DNA of 64,000 nt. Source: Gigaspora margarita (lineage: Eukaryota > Glomeromycota > Glomeromycetes > Diversisporales > Gigasporaceae). Numbering within the stretch: the stretch's first letter is position 1; every line of letters starts with the position of its first letter. The notes beneath the pieces are model-generated. The model did not search any database, had not been told where the DNA came from, and was given only the letters and a program-made list of their open reading frames with translations. Of the stretch, positions 34,950 to 45,107 are shown piece by piece. The translations under genes and the position numbers were made by a program. The stretch spans positions 274,997 to 338,996 of the forward strand of contig WTPW01000689.1 in assembly GCA_009809945.1 (NCBI GenBank). Direction: 5' to 3'.

Positions 34950-37050
34950 AAAAGAGTTTCAGGTAGTATTATCACTCAGAATGCTCTCTTAATTCAAATA
35001 GAATTTAGAACATTTGCACTTTAGATATATTAGCTACTCTATCTACTAAATTCTTGGATAGAAAACCTATACTCAACTTACAAACAAACCAACTCAACAT
35101 GATCTACTATATTCTATTGCATCTTGTCATTTTATTAGGACCCTGGACATTGCTCATATAGGTCATAACTGGATTTTGGCCAATTTTGGCCCAATTTGCT
35201 AAAAATAACAAAACTAGATTTTTTAAATAGCTTTCGATCTAGTAATTAGAATTGAATAAACTTTTTTTTGTTATATGCGCCTTACTGAAGGCTTCATTTT
35301 TAAAAAAAGTTTATTCAATTGGTCCACTGGATGCCAAGATAATTGCCAAAAACAGTTTTTTGCTTCTCAAATTTCTGGGTTTTTGTAAAAAAAATAAAGT
35401 ATAAACTCTGTACTAGATGTCTGGGGTTCTATCTTATTAATACTCTTCACCTACTCCAAATCATAATATACAATAATCCTATTTTAGATATTTTTAACTT
35501 CTTCAGCTACTATAATACTTTAATCTATAGCCAATCTAACTTTTTACTTTCAAATTTTTGTTTCTATACTAATGGTTCTGTTATTTATATTCTAACCCAA
35601 GATGCTCTATGGGAACTGTATGATTCAAGTTTTTAATAATAATATTTCTTACTCTTTCTTTGCACAAATTTAAAACTAGCCATTTTTATACAAATTTGAA
35701 CTAATTGCTATACTATTTGCAATTAGTACTTGCCCTTGAAATAGTAATATAAATATATATACTGATTCTTGATTCATTATTTCAAAGTAAATATACTTAC
35801 TTTATATATACAAAATTACAACAAAACTATATTTATACAACTACTAGCCTATTTGGCATACTCTTTTTAACCTTATTAAATTATATTTTCTTAATATTAC
35901 ACTACACAAAGTGCAAGCATATAGCAATAATAAATACAACAACAAAGCTGATGAACTTGAAAAAAACCAATTTTCTTTACATATTCTAGAATTTTATCCC
36001 TATAGTATTTACACCCCTTTTTTTACTTTTATTTACAAAAAATATAATATTAAACAATCAACACACTATACTATAAAAATATCAGTAATGCAATACTATT
36101 GCTATGTAGTTCTCTCAATATAAAATTCAACAGATTATTTCTCTTTCTCAACAAATTGATAGAAATGCAATCTGGTTATATTAATCATAGCCACAAGTAA
36201 CCTATAATTATACTGACTTTTAACTTTGTTCTCAAAAATTATTCTAAATTAAATATATGCTATATATGCTTCCTACTTTTTTCTATTTTCTCTCTATAAA
36301 TCCTTTTCTTTATATATATTCTACTTGTATTATATGCAATCAAACAGATAACCAACTCCGCTGGCTACTCAGCCCAGATTCAAATAATATATCAAATATT
36401 ATCCAAAACACAATCAAAATTTTTCCTTTTAAACCTATTAGATATATTATTTACTGAACTATAGCAACTATATAATAATCTTATAACACAATACTGTTTT
36501 TTCCTATACAACCTGCATTTTTAATACTACAACCTTCTATATTACAATCCAGGATTTTATTCTTATATCACTAATTAATATTGTATCTCAATATACTTTC
36601 TACAAAAATGCATCTAATACTATTATTAAACTTTTTGGCTCATTTCACAAAAAATTTATGAGCAGTTAAAAAAACCATACTGTATAAAACTTGCAAACTG
36701 GTAATCTTCACAAGACCTATTACAACAACCTATTTGCTTTATATCTACTAATAATGCCTGCTTATCTCTTGGACTAGAATTTAAAAAAATAAACATTTGG
36801 TCATATAATTGGATCAAATATAGCTCTTCTACTAACTCAATTCTCCATATTCAAATCTAGATGAGTTTTAACTACTCTAGTAGGTTTAGATTGCAGATAA
36901 TTTAGATAGAATTATTTTATCTATAGTCAGAGTCTTAATTCTTGTATAATAACTTGTAACTTGAGAAGCCTCATGAGAAATCTCACAGATCTTATTAATA
37001 AAAATAAAGGCAAAATCTTACCTTATCAACAACAACAAAAAAAAACATTT
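34950..37050 (+). pseudogene. Decayed LINE with RNase H-like domain
   Basis: Plus-strand fragments show two RNase H landmarks in order. FYTNGSVIY (about 35,563-35,590) corresponds to the YTDGS strand with the first catalytic aspartate changed to asparagine. HKVQAYSNNKYNNKADELEK (about 35,905-35,965) corresponds to the last helix with its conserved aspartate. Flanking frames (34,980-35,136; 36,257-36,457) have LINE-like Leu/Ile/Asn composition with many stops. The 3' end near 37,000-37,050 has AATAAAAATAAAGG and an A-rich tail. A family J MITE (35,137-35,430) interrupts the body. No reverse-transcriptase YADD motif was found, so the element is 5'-truncated or too decayed. Confidence 0.6.
35129..35438. 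mobile_element. MITE family J, copy 2, inserted in the LINE
   Basis: The ends are AGGACCCTGGACAT (35,137) and ATGTCTGGGGTTCT (35,430). The flanks ATTTTATT and ATCTTATT give a 7/8 target duplication. The interior aligns throughout with 13,174-13,470 in the same orientation. Confidence 0.85.
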
Positions 37051-37054
37051 AGAC

Positions 37055-37145
37055 TTTTATATATAGCAACTGCTAGAAATTTCTCAAAGAATTTTAAAAA
37101 TATAAGGGGATAGCTTATTTTTAGAAGCTTATTTTCAGAAATATA
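37055..37145. mobile_element. Half of a family A MITE
   Basis: It contains AGACTTTTATATATAGCAAC and ATAGCTTATTTTTAG with the terminal AGCTTATTTTCAGAAATATA. These match only the right half of the family A copies. The left half is absent. Confidence 0.55.
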
Positions 37146-37749
37146 TACAGGGTTTGCAATAGAGCTCAATAGAGTTCAATAGAGCTGTAATAAAGCCAAC
37201 AGAGCTCTAAATTGAACCAATAGATACTAATTTTTTGAGCTCCATTCACTCAACTACTGAGCACCATTGGCTCTACTGTCAACTCTAATACAAAGTGGTT
37301 TGATTTTTTAAATAGTTATAAATTTTTATCTAAAAGGTTTTAAAAAAGCTAACTGGTAACTTTGTAGAGCTATATTGGCTCTACATGTGTGCCTACTGGT
37401 TAGATTTTTTTTAAAACCTCTTAGATAAAAGTTATGGCTATGAAATATTTTGTGTAACTGTTGAGTATAGAATTCCAGCACAATATAAACCTTTTATTTT
37501 CTAAGTGAATCTATTTGGACACTTAAGTAAAATTGTTAAGCACAAATTTTATAATGATAATAATAAAAAATAGAATTCATTTTTACTAGCAAAAATTAAG
37601 TCAAAGTTTTTGTAAAAAAATTTATAAAAAGAAAAAATGCCAAAGAAGATTAAAAAGGTTTTAAGATAGCAGTGCATAAAAATTGGTTAAAGAGTATAAC
37701 AAACCTTTGAAAAAACAAATTACAAACTTATAAATACTGCCAAAACTGA
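37146..37749. repeat. GAGCTC-type repeats, otherwise unannotated
   Basis: At 37,150-37,270 variants of AATAGAGCTCAATAGAG follow one another after CAGGGTTTGCAATAGAGC, a hAT-like start. No matching right end was found with confidence. The rest to 37,749 is AT-rich without a visible gene. Confidence 0.4.
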
Positions 37750-38640
37750 CCTTTCATTCATTCAAATATGGAATCATTCAATTAACTGCCCTTTATTAAG
37801 AAATATTCTCCATGTGCAAAGACATCCATAGTGGCTATGATTTGCATTACTGATATTACGATAGAGTTATTACAATAGATGATAAAGGTGAACTGGTAAA
37901 AATTAATCAGATGCCCTTTTTAAAAAGACCTACTAAGAGTGGAGACTCTGCTATAGAGATCGAGAAACCTGAAAGAGAAGTTTGGCTCAACAAATGATTA
38001 CCTTTGCATTAAACTTCAATTCTGTTGTTTAGATTAAATTAAATACTCGAACACCATTATCTTCTGGGAGAGAGGATGACTATGTTTAATTAGAGCTTAT
38101 GCCCAGAGTAAATTGAGATAGCGATTCACCCAATATAAATATAAGTATTATGCTGAATGGCCTGCTACACGTATGACTTGTACCAGATTTTATGTTCCCA
38201 GAATATGCTAAAATCTCTTCATATATTGGCAAATATTTTAGGAGAGATGAACCTGGGGATTTTGCTTCATTACTGGAAGAAGCAAAAAGGAGCTGTGATG
38301 CAGAAGTTGAATATTTAATCTTGAATAAATAAACATTTGCGGAAGCTCATGTAAATATCATCAGGGTGACTATGAGTGTAGACAAAATGGTGGCTCAGGG
38401 TTTAATGTTAGGACTTGGGTGCGTACCAGATTCGGTCTTTGGATATCATGCCATTTTTATTTATTCTGTTCTTTTTTTTCTATCATATGTTATTTATTTA
38501 TTTATTTATTTTGGGCTGAAAAATAGATTTATGGGCAGAGGTCCAGAACAGGTAACTGGGAAATGTCTAAGCCATTGCAAATGTAGAAAGCCATCCAAAA
38601 GGATCAGAGCTATTAGGGCTTAGGGATCAGTTCAGATCCA
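37750..38640 (+). pseudogene. Unidentified decayed coding region
   Basis: Several plus-strand stretches look like protein. TIDDKGELVKINQMPFLKRP lies at about 37,875-37,940. Another, FMFPEYAKISSYIGKYFRRD, lies at about 38,188-38,250 and continues DEPGDFASLLEEAKRSCDAE to a stop near 38,332. A third, MVAQGLMLGLGCVPDSVFGY, lies at 38,387-38,446. Stops and frame changes separate them. I do not recognise a family. Base composition is less AT-rich than the flanks, so this is probably an old gene or a transposon-borne frame. There is no clear start or splice structure. Confidence 0.4.
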
Positions 38641-38741
38641 AAAGAATCAGTTCTGATGCAAAAGGATCAGTTCTGATGCAAAAGGATCAGTTCTGATCAA
38701 AAGAATCGGTTCTGGTTGAAAAGGATCAGTTCTGATCCAAA
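38624..38741 (+). repeat. 20-bp minisatellite
   Basis: About six units of AAAGGATCAGTTCTGATGC follow one another with small changes. The array abuts the decayed coding region on its 3' side. Confidence 0.9.
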
Positions 38742-39639
38742 GTATGTAAAGCAGAAATCAATGTAATAAAACAGGTACCTTATTTTTTTCGTCCTCTTAA
38801 TAAAATTTCTCTGACTTGGGTTATTGGATTATAAAAGAATCGAATTCTTAATCACGAATTATTTTGACCCATAAATTGTTTTATTGTTTTATGCACTATC
38901 GTTGTTATTTTTTAATTATCATATTGTATCTCATTATGTTAACCAATTACCCAAATTCGTCCTAAATGTAACGATCCGGTTCCATTGTTACTTCTGTAAC
39001 CTGATCTGATTAAATGATAACCCGATCCCAAATTTGATTTAATTGTGACATCATAGCATGTGCCCAAGTTTTAGTGATCGATATTTATAGAAAACAAGAT
39101 TACTACCAGATTATGTAAGCATAAACTGGTTGGATTTATGGCCGTGCAATTGTGGCTGATATGAATTGCATGAGGAAGGGATATACGCAAAAGGCATCGT
39201 AAACCCCAAAAGTGGAAATCGATTGTGATGTTGAATGATGGGTTTAGATGAAAAGTTCGATTTTGTTCTCCCCCCTCCCCCCGCATGTAATTTGTTATAA
39301 ATAAGCTTAATTTTGACCTTTATGTAGGAAAAAGTAGTATAAGTAGTAGTATTGTGTGGCATGTCCTATAATAAAGATAAACCTATCTTGGTTTTGCTGA
39401 GTAAAAACTGCCACTGTCTGCCCGATACGCCTTAGCTTTGCCAAACCGAACTATCTCTCACCATTGAGTATATCGTATAGTGTGGTTTGTTCTTGGTGTG
39501 ATTGGGTAATTCGAGTCATCGCCCAATTGTTTCGGACTATCAATAAAAAAATTATAATCAACATACTTGTGTAAGACTTGGGAAAATTAGAATTTTGCAT
39601 CTTTGTTTCTTTTTCTGATTATTATCATGAACAGCATAA
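38742..39639. other. Unannotated interval
   Basis: No gene or bounded repeat is supported. The sequence is less AT-rich than average, and short minus-strand frames at 39,071-39,362 lack recognisable motifs. Confidence 0.4.
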
Positions 39640-42090
39640 ACAAAAACAAGGCATTCGAATATTAACATAAGCTACAGAGGGAAAGATGTTGAAGGAATGC
39701 ATAAAATTGGAAATTATTGTGAAAAAAATGAACAGGATTGATGAAAAAGATGAGGATAAAGCATTCAAATACCATTATACAGTTACAGATTATTATGAAA
39801 ATGGAATTAAATGGAATTGATGATGATAAGACATTCGAATACTATTTTAAAATTGCAGAGATTGTAACGCTGAAGGAGTGAGTAAAGTTGGGTGTTGATA
39901 TGAAAATGAGGTCAAAAGTATATAAATAAATAAATAAAAATAAAAACAAGGCACTAGAATATTATTTAAAGTTGCATATTGTTATAGAAAAGGAATCAAT
40001 GTTAAAAAGATGAAACTATATTAAAGATGCATAGATGGGTGACGATGAAGGAATATGTAAAATTGGACATTATATTAATAAAGTTGGAAAGAAGGGTGAC
40101 ACCAAAGTAATAAGTAAGAATCAATGCCATAAAATACTATTATAAAGCAGCAAAAATGGGTGGCTTTATAAAGCTGGATATTATTATGTAAATAGAATCT
40201 ATGTTGAAAAGATGAAAACAAAGCATTTGAATTCATTATAAAGTGCGGAGACGGGTGACGCTGAAGGAATGAATAAAGTTGGAGATTGTTATAAAAATGG
40301 AATCGGAGTTGAAAAAGATATCATAAAACTGAATATTGTATGAAAAATGGAATTGATATTAAAAAAAGCCGAAAATAAGGCATTCGAAAATTACATAAAA
40401 ATCTGCTGAATTTGGTGATTCCTATGGGTGGAATGTAATTAAAAACAAATATAAAAAACATGAATTTTTTTACAGTGAATTCAAAGATGTTGAAGAAATG
40501 GGAAAAACCGGGTTTGCAACTATATATCATGCTAAGTGGAAAATTGATTTTGGCCAAGAATCACAAAGGTTTTATAAATGAAGTAATCTAATAAATCAAT
40601 ATAATATTATTCTTTACTAATAATAGTAAAATCCTTGGTTTTTAAGATGCTACGGGATAATCCAAAATAAAGACTATATTATTATTTTTAGATTATTATG
40701 CAATTATAGGCACTTTACATAATAATCTCATGGAAAAATAAATTAATTTGTTATATCTAATTGTTTCCGACCTTCAGTCGATTGATTCTCAAGATCTTGT
40801 TAATCGGATTTGTATAATGGTAATGTTTTACAAAAATGCGCTTTATAATGCATACATTGCTGACTTAGGTCTTTCAATACTTAGTGATACAAACAAAGTT
40901 AAAGTTTATGCACCCTCACATTGCTCTAGAAATTTTAGAAATTTTGAAAGAAAAAATAATCTGATATTTATAGTTTTGGTATCATCATGACGGAATGGTA
41001 CTGGTCAAAGAACTTTTGACGGAATTTCGATCAATATTGATTTTGTAATCAAGGTTTGCGACCTAAATTTGCCGGATCCGTGTCACTTTACCCACATTCA
41101 CTCTGTAGACACAACATTTCACAGGCAACCAATTCACCGACATGTTTATTTTACAGACATTTAGATCATTGATAATTAATTCACCTGCATGTTCATCTTA
41201 TCGACAAGCTTTATTCACTACTGCAAATCAGCCTAAAATATACTATCATCTAACCCTAACACTAACCCTAACTTAGACCGAATGTTTAATAATATGATGC
41301 GATTATCCGAATTAGGCTTGGCAATGAAGTAATAACTTCTGTTTCATCAATTCCGGGACACTGAAAAACCGGTGTTGACCGAATCGATAATTTTTTGATG
41401 CCGGCTGACGTAAGCAACTTATCGATTCGGTCAAATTTTTCAAAGTGGCCAGAATTTATGAAAACAGCTGTAAGTGTTGGTGAAATAAACATATCGGTAA
41501 AATGTGTCGGTGATTTATTGCGGTTGAAATTTTGCAGATCATCAAAAAAAGAAATCGCTTGCGATTTCTAGATGATTTTCGATTTCTTAAAACTACTCCG
41601 ACAAATTCATACCCAGATATCGGAGTATTTTAAGAAATCGAAAATAATCTAAAATCGTTAGTGATTTCTTTTTTTAGATGATCTGCAAAATTAACAGAAT
41701 TTTGTAAACCGCAATAAATGTCTGTAAAATAAACATGTCGATGAATTGATTGTTGGTGAAGTGAGCAGGATCAAATTTGGATTTGCTAAAAGGACCTCAT
41801 GATGTTACATTGAATTTATTAAAAAGTGCACAGACTCAGATCCTAATGAACGACTTAATGCTGAAGTATTTAAATTTATTAAATCCAAATTGGCTTCGCG
41901 AGTTAGGAAAATGTAATCAAGAGACTCCTGATAAAATAATTAAAACCAGTTAATGCATCTAAACATCCTGATCATATGTATATAAATAAACAAATTGATT
42001 AAACTAAAAATATCAAAATCAATAAATTCTAGAAAAAAAAACGTGTATAATTCCTGATTAAGGGTGTTCTCAAGCATCTAAATCAATTGA
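39640..42090 (+). pseudogene. Sel1-repeat/protein-kinase fusion, decayed paralogue
   Basis: Fragments in shifting frames follow the order of the intact gene at 45,108. Sel1 part: NKAFEY near 39,646, EKDEDKAFKYHY near 39,745, and DAEGMNKVGDCYKNGIGVEK at about 40,259-40,318. Kinase part: EFKDVEEMGKTGFATIYHAK near 40,480-40,540, a glycine-loop equivalent with K/T replacing Q/G. Then come NKDYIII near 40,670 and VSDLQSIDSQDLVNRI near 40,760. NAYIADLGLSI (about 40,848-40,880) is the DLG segment, and TGGTATCATCATGAC around 40,975 corresponds to FGIIM. LRPKFA (about 41,056) follows, then, after a 0.7 kb insertion, CYIEFIKKCTDSDPNERLNA (about 41,800-41,862). The HRD/HRN catalytic loop is unreadable. 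Stops, shifts and the insertion show it is dead. Confidence 0.85.
41074..41772. mobile_element. TIR element inserted in the kinase pseudogene
   Basis: The ends GGATCCGTGTCAC (41,074) and GTGAGCAGGATC (41,772) are near complements. Further in, GACATGTTTATTTTACAGAC (41,140) is the complement of the right-arm sequence at 41,708-41,727. The flanks AAATTTGC and AAATTTGG suggest a 7-8 bp duplication. A second, inner palindrome spans about 41,540-41,685 (AAGAAATCG...CGATTTCTT). The left arm carries CCCTAACACTAACCCTAAC. Kinase-like sequence resumes on both sides. Confidence 0.8.
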
Positions 42091-42488
42091 ATTTTAAATA
42101 GTCTAGTGTCAAAAAAATTGATCATGTGAGTTGTCGCTTCACTGAAAAAAATCCGGGAGGTGCAGACCATCTCTTTTTTGCATAGAGCTAACGCTGAAGT
42201 TTTTATTAATGAACATAAAAAGAAATTGTTTCAGACACTTCGATTTATGTCGTGAATATTTAGCAAAATTGTAATCGTCAAAGAATTATTGCATAGCTTT
42301 TTTATATTAGAAATTCTTGTTGCAAATAAAAAATCTCAGGATGTCCACCATTATTTATTATCTTCTTTTATGTTAAATATAGCAATTTCATTTTTATTAT
42401 TATTATTTTTTGTTATTAAAAACATTTTGCGAATATTGTTGCTGTAACAATGTATGAATATTTGTAAAGTCCTTAAATGAAAAGTTGA
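42091..42488. other. Unannotated AT-rich interval
   Basis: Nothing is recognised between the kinase relic and the minisatellite at the assembly gap. Confidence 0.4.
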
Positions 42489-42597
42489 GGCACTTGGTGT
42501 TGCCGAAGTTACATTTATTCGTTAAGTGTTGCCAAAATTATATTTGTTTATTGAAGTGTTGCCGAAGAAATTATATTTGTTTGTTAGATAGTGCCTT
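42489..42597 (+). repeat. About 30-bp minisatellite beside the gap
   Basis: Three full units and a partial unit of GTGTTGCCGAAGTTATATTT plus GTTTGTTAA-like spacers are visible. The array and the following T-run lead straight into the N stretch. Confidence 0.85.
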
Positions 42598-42606
42598 TTT
42601 TTTTTT

Positions 42607-42847
42607 NNNNNNNNNNNNNNNNNNNNNNNNNNNNNNNNNNNNNNNNNNNNNNNNNNNNNNNNNNNNNNNNNNNNNNNNNNNNNNNNNNNNNNNNNNNNNN
42701 NNNNNNNNNNNNNNNNNNNNNNNNNNNNNNNNNNNNNNNNNNNNNNNNNNNNNNNNNNNNNNNNNNNNNNNNNNNNNNNNNNNNNNNNNNNNNNNNNNNN
42801 NNNNNNNNNNNNNNNNNNNNNNNNNNNNNNNNNNNNNNNNNNNNNNN
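42607..42847. other. Assembly gap (241 N)
   Basis: All bases are N. Open frames spanning this region are artefacts. Confidence 1.
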
Positions 42848-43242
42848 TTTAAAAATTTATTATAATTATTATTATAAATTGAAATACCTATACTAGACAT
42901 GTTTCAATTTTTAAATCACTATAACTTTTTGTATAGGAGGTTTCTTAAAAAAACTGACCAGTAATTTTATAAATACTAATTCATATAAATTTACTAAGTA
43001 TTTTTTTGAAAAACCTTCTGTATAAAAAGTTGATACGTTTTAAAAATTACTTTTATTTTATATATAATTACTATATGATTCAATTTTTATAAACTTTAAA
43101 ATGCTATAATTTTTCATAAAAAGTAAATATTTTAAAAATCAGACCAGTAATTTTGTTCTTAATAATATGCTCTACAAAATTGCCAAATAGCTTTTAAAAA
43201 ATATTGCTTTTGTAAAAAGTTGATGCATTTTAAAGTTATACA
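42848..43242. other. Unannotated AT-rich interval
   Basis: Variants of ATAACTTTTTGTATAGGAGG and AAAAAGTTGATGCATTTTAAA recur two or three times, indicating an old repeat. No boundaries are clear. Confidence 0.4.
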
Positions 43243-43402
43243 TAGTGGCTCTCGATATAACGGAGGTCATGGCCCCAGCTCTTTCTCCATTATATCAAAA
43301 ACTCCATAATATCCAGATATAGCAAAATAATTTATTAGTAATAATTTGTTCCATATATTTATCCGTATTAAGTAATATCCGTTATATTGAGAGCCACTGT
43401 GT
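43243..43402. mobile_element. Tc1/pogo-like MITE
   Basis: The inverted ends TAGTGGCTCTCGATATAACG and CGTTATATTGAGAGCCACTG enclose about 115 bp. CAGTGGCTCTC-type ends are usual for pogo-like elements of the Tc1/mariner superfamily, which duplicate TA. The length (about 158 bp) means it depends on a transposase elsewhere. Confidence 0.8.
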
Positions 43403-43692
43403 ACTATTTTTATTGTCTAGTATATAGGCTTCTAGCACCATATTATAATAAATTGAGCCAATGGTTCTAGTTATGAAATAAATCCAGAAGAAAACAAGAC
43501 TTTTGTCTTTTTGTAATTTATCGAACTCAACTTTTGAAAATCTTGGTTAACTACTTAACAGTATAATTAGCCGAGTTTAAGCCCATATGACATATTATAA
43601 TATTAACTGAGAATTTTTTACCAGCCTATCAATTACGTTTTATGGTTAGAGTATTGAATGGAAAACTAGCTGCACACGTTTTTAATTTCGAT

Positions 43693-43942
43693 TTTGTGCC
43701 AATATCCCGAACATCAAAATCCCGATGGTACTAAATCCCGAAAAGAACAAAGATAATATTCCGAAACTAACCTTTGAAAAAAAAATAAATAAACCTAAAA
43801 ATTTATAATTATGAAATTTTGTGTTTGTGTTTTTTTTTTTCAGGATTTAATTTTCGGAAGATTATTTTGTTCTTTCTGGATTTAGTACATCGAGATTTAG
43901 TACTATAAGGATTTTGATGTTCAGGATAATTGACCCAAAATC
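43693..43942. mobile_element. Palindromic MITE with CCCGA motifs
   Basis: The left arm contains CCCGAACATCAAAATCCCGA and TACTAAATCCCGAAAAGAAC. The right arm contains the complements TTGTTCTTTCTGGATTTAGT and GGATTTTGATGTTCAGGATA. A T-rich loop separates them. The right arm shows GG, CA or TA where the left has CG, again a CpG-decay pattern. Confidence 0.7.
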
Positions 43943-44139
43943 TTTAATTTCATATGATACGTCGATCAAATTTGTCAGAGGCTAAGCCCAGTAAGTTGTA
44001 GATCTAAAAAGACCGAGATCTTTTTGACGACACTAAATATCTTTTTAAACTTTCAATATTTTGAATCTTAACTCTATGCTTATTACTTGATTTTGTACGA
44101 TAATATCATGTAGATATCTAGAATTGATAATAAAAAGTC

Positions 44140-44350
44140 AAGTGATTCAGTAAAATTTAAATCATTTAATGTCAAAGGCACGTTACATATGTTACGTACC
44201 GTACGTATATTACGTAGGTACAATACGTGCGCACAAATTAATGTCCTCCATTTTGTACGTGTGTAAATATGTACATACTTACGTACATACTTACGTACAT
44301 ACATTGATCGTGTAACTGGTAACAGTAATTGAATTAGCTAAGATACGTAC
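44140..44350. repeat. GTAC-rich tract
   Basis: Repeats of TACGTAC, GTACATAC and ACGTACATACTT occur in a 200-bp stretch. A similar tract sits at 48,340-48,385. The minus-strand frame over it (44,083-44,304) is a repeat translation. Confidence 0.7.
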
Positions 44351-45007
44351 GATCATTAATTGATTTGACTTATAGTTCTTAAAGTATGTTGAATTTCATG
44401 CTCTCTTTGCATTATTCAATCAAGCTGTTTCTGGTATAGTAGCTAATCCATTCCATTCAGATATTAATAATCATAACCAGATTAATAGAACTTACGAGTT
44501 ATCCAGAAGTTTCTTATACGAATAAAGTTACTAATTTAAAAACTCTTTTGTAACCTTTGCTAGGAAAATGTCTTTGCCGGGGCTGCAAGTTTTATGAAAA
44601 AAAGATTTCCATCCAGTGATCCAATTCGAATAAACCAATAAATATATTAAATTTAAATCCGCTTACAAACCTTAACATTATTTTTAATTTTTAAAAGCGT
44701 ATTAGATTCGTTACCGTTAAAAATGTTTTAAAAGATTTGTAATACAATAGTTCACAACGTTTTCTTCAATGAAAAAAAAAATTTTGAAAAGATACTTTAG
44801 CATTAGGATTAGCCAAACAAACTCTATTTATTATCTAAAAACTATTATTAGAATATATTTAATAAACCCGGGGTAAATTAGGTAAATCTAATTTATACAC
44901 CGAGTTTCCCTTTCTACAAAAATAGTATTCCCTGATTGGTGTTGCTTAAGTAATGTGATACGGAATTATGTAAATCGTACAAAAAGCAAATTGGTAAAAA
45001 AAAAAAA

Positions 45008-45027
45008 TATATATATATATAAATAAG
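45008..45027 (+). promoter_or_regulatory. Possible TATA-like element of the Sel1-kinase gene
   Basis: An (AT)n run ending in ATAAATAAG lies about 85-100 nt before the start codon, followed by T-rich tracts. The position suits a core promoter, but AT runs are common in this genome, so the support is weak. Confidence 0.3.
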
Positions 45028-45107
45028 ATTTCGTTTTTTTATTTTTTTTCATTGCAAACTTTTTTTATTTTTTTCATATATTTTTTTTTAAAAAAATAAA
45101 AGATAAA

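Noticed and set aside
42485..42900. Long open frames through 42,600-42,850
   Set aside because: They exist only because N codons were translated as X.
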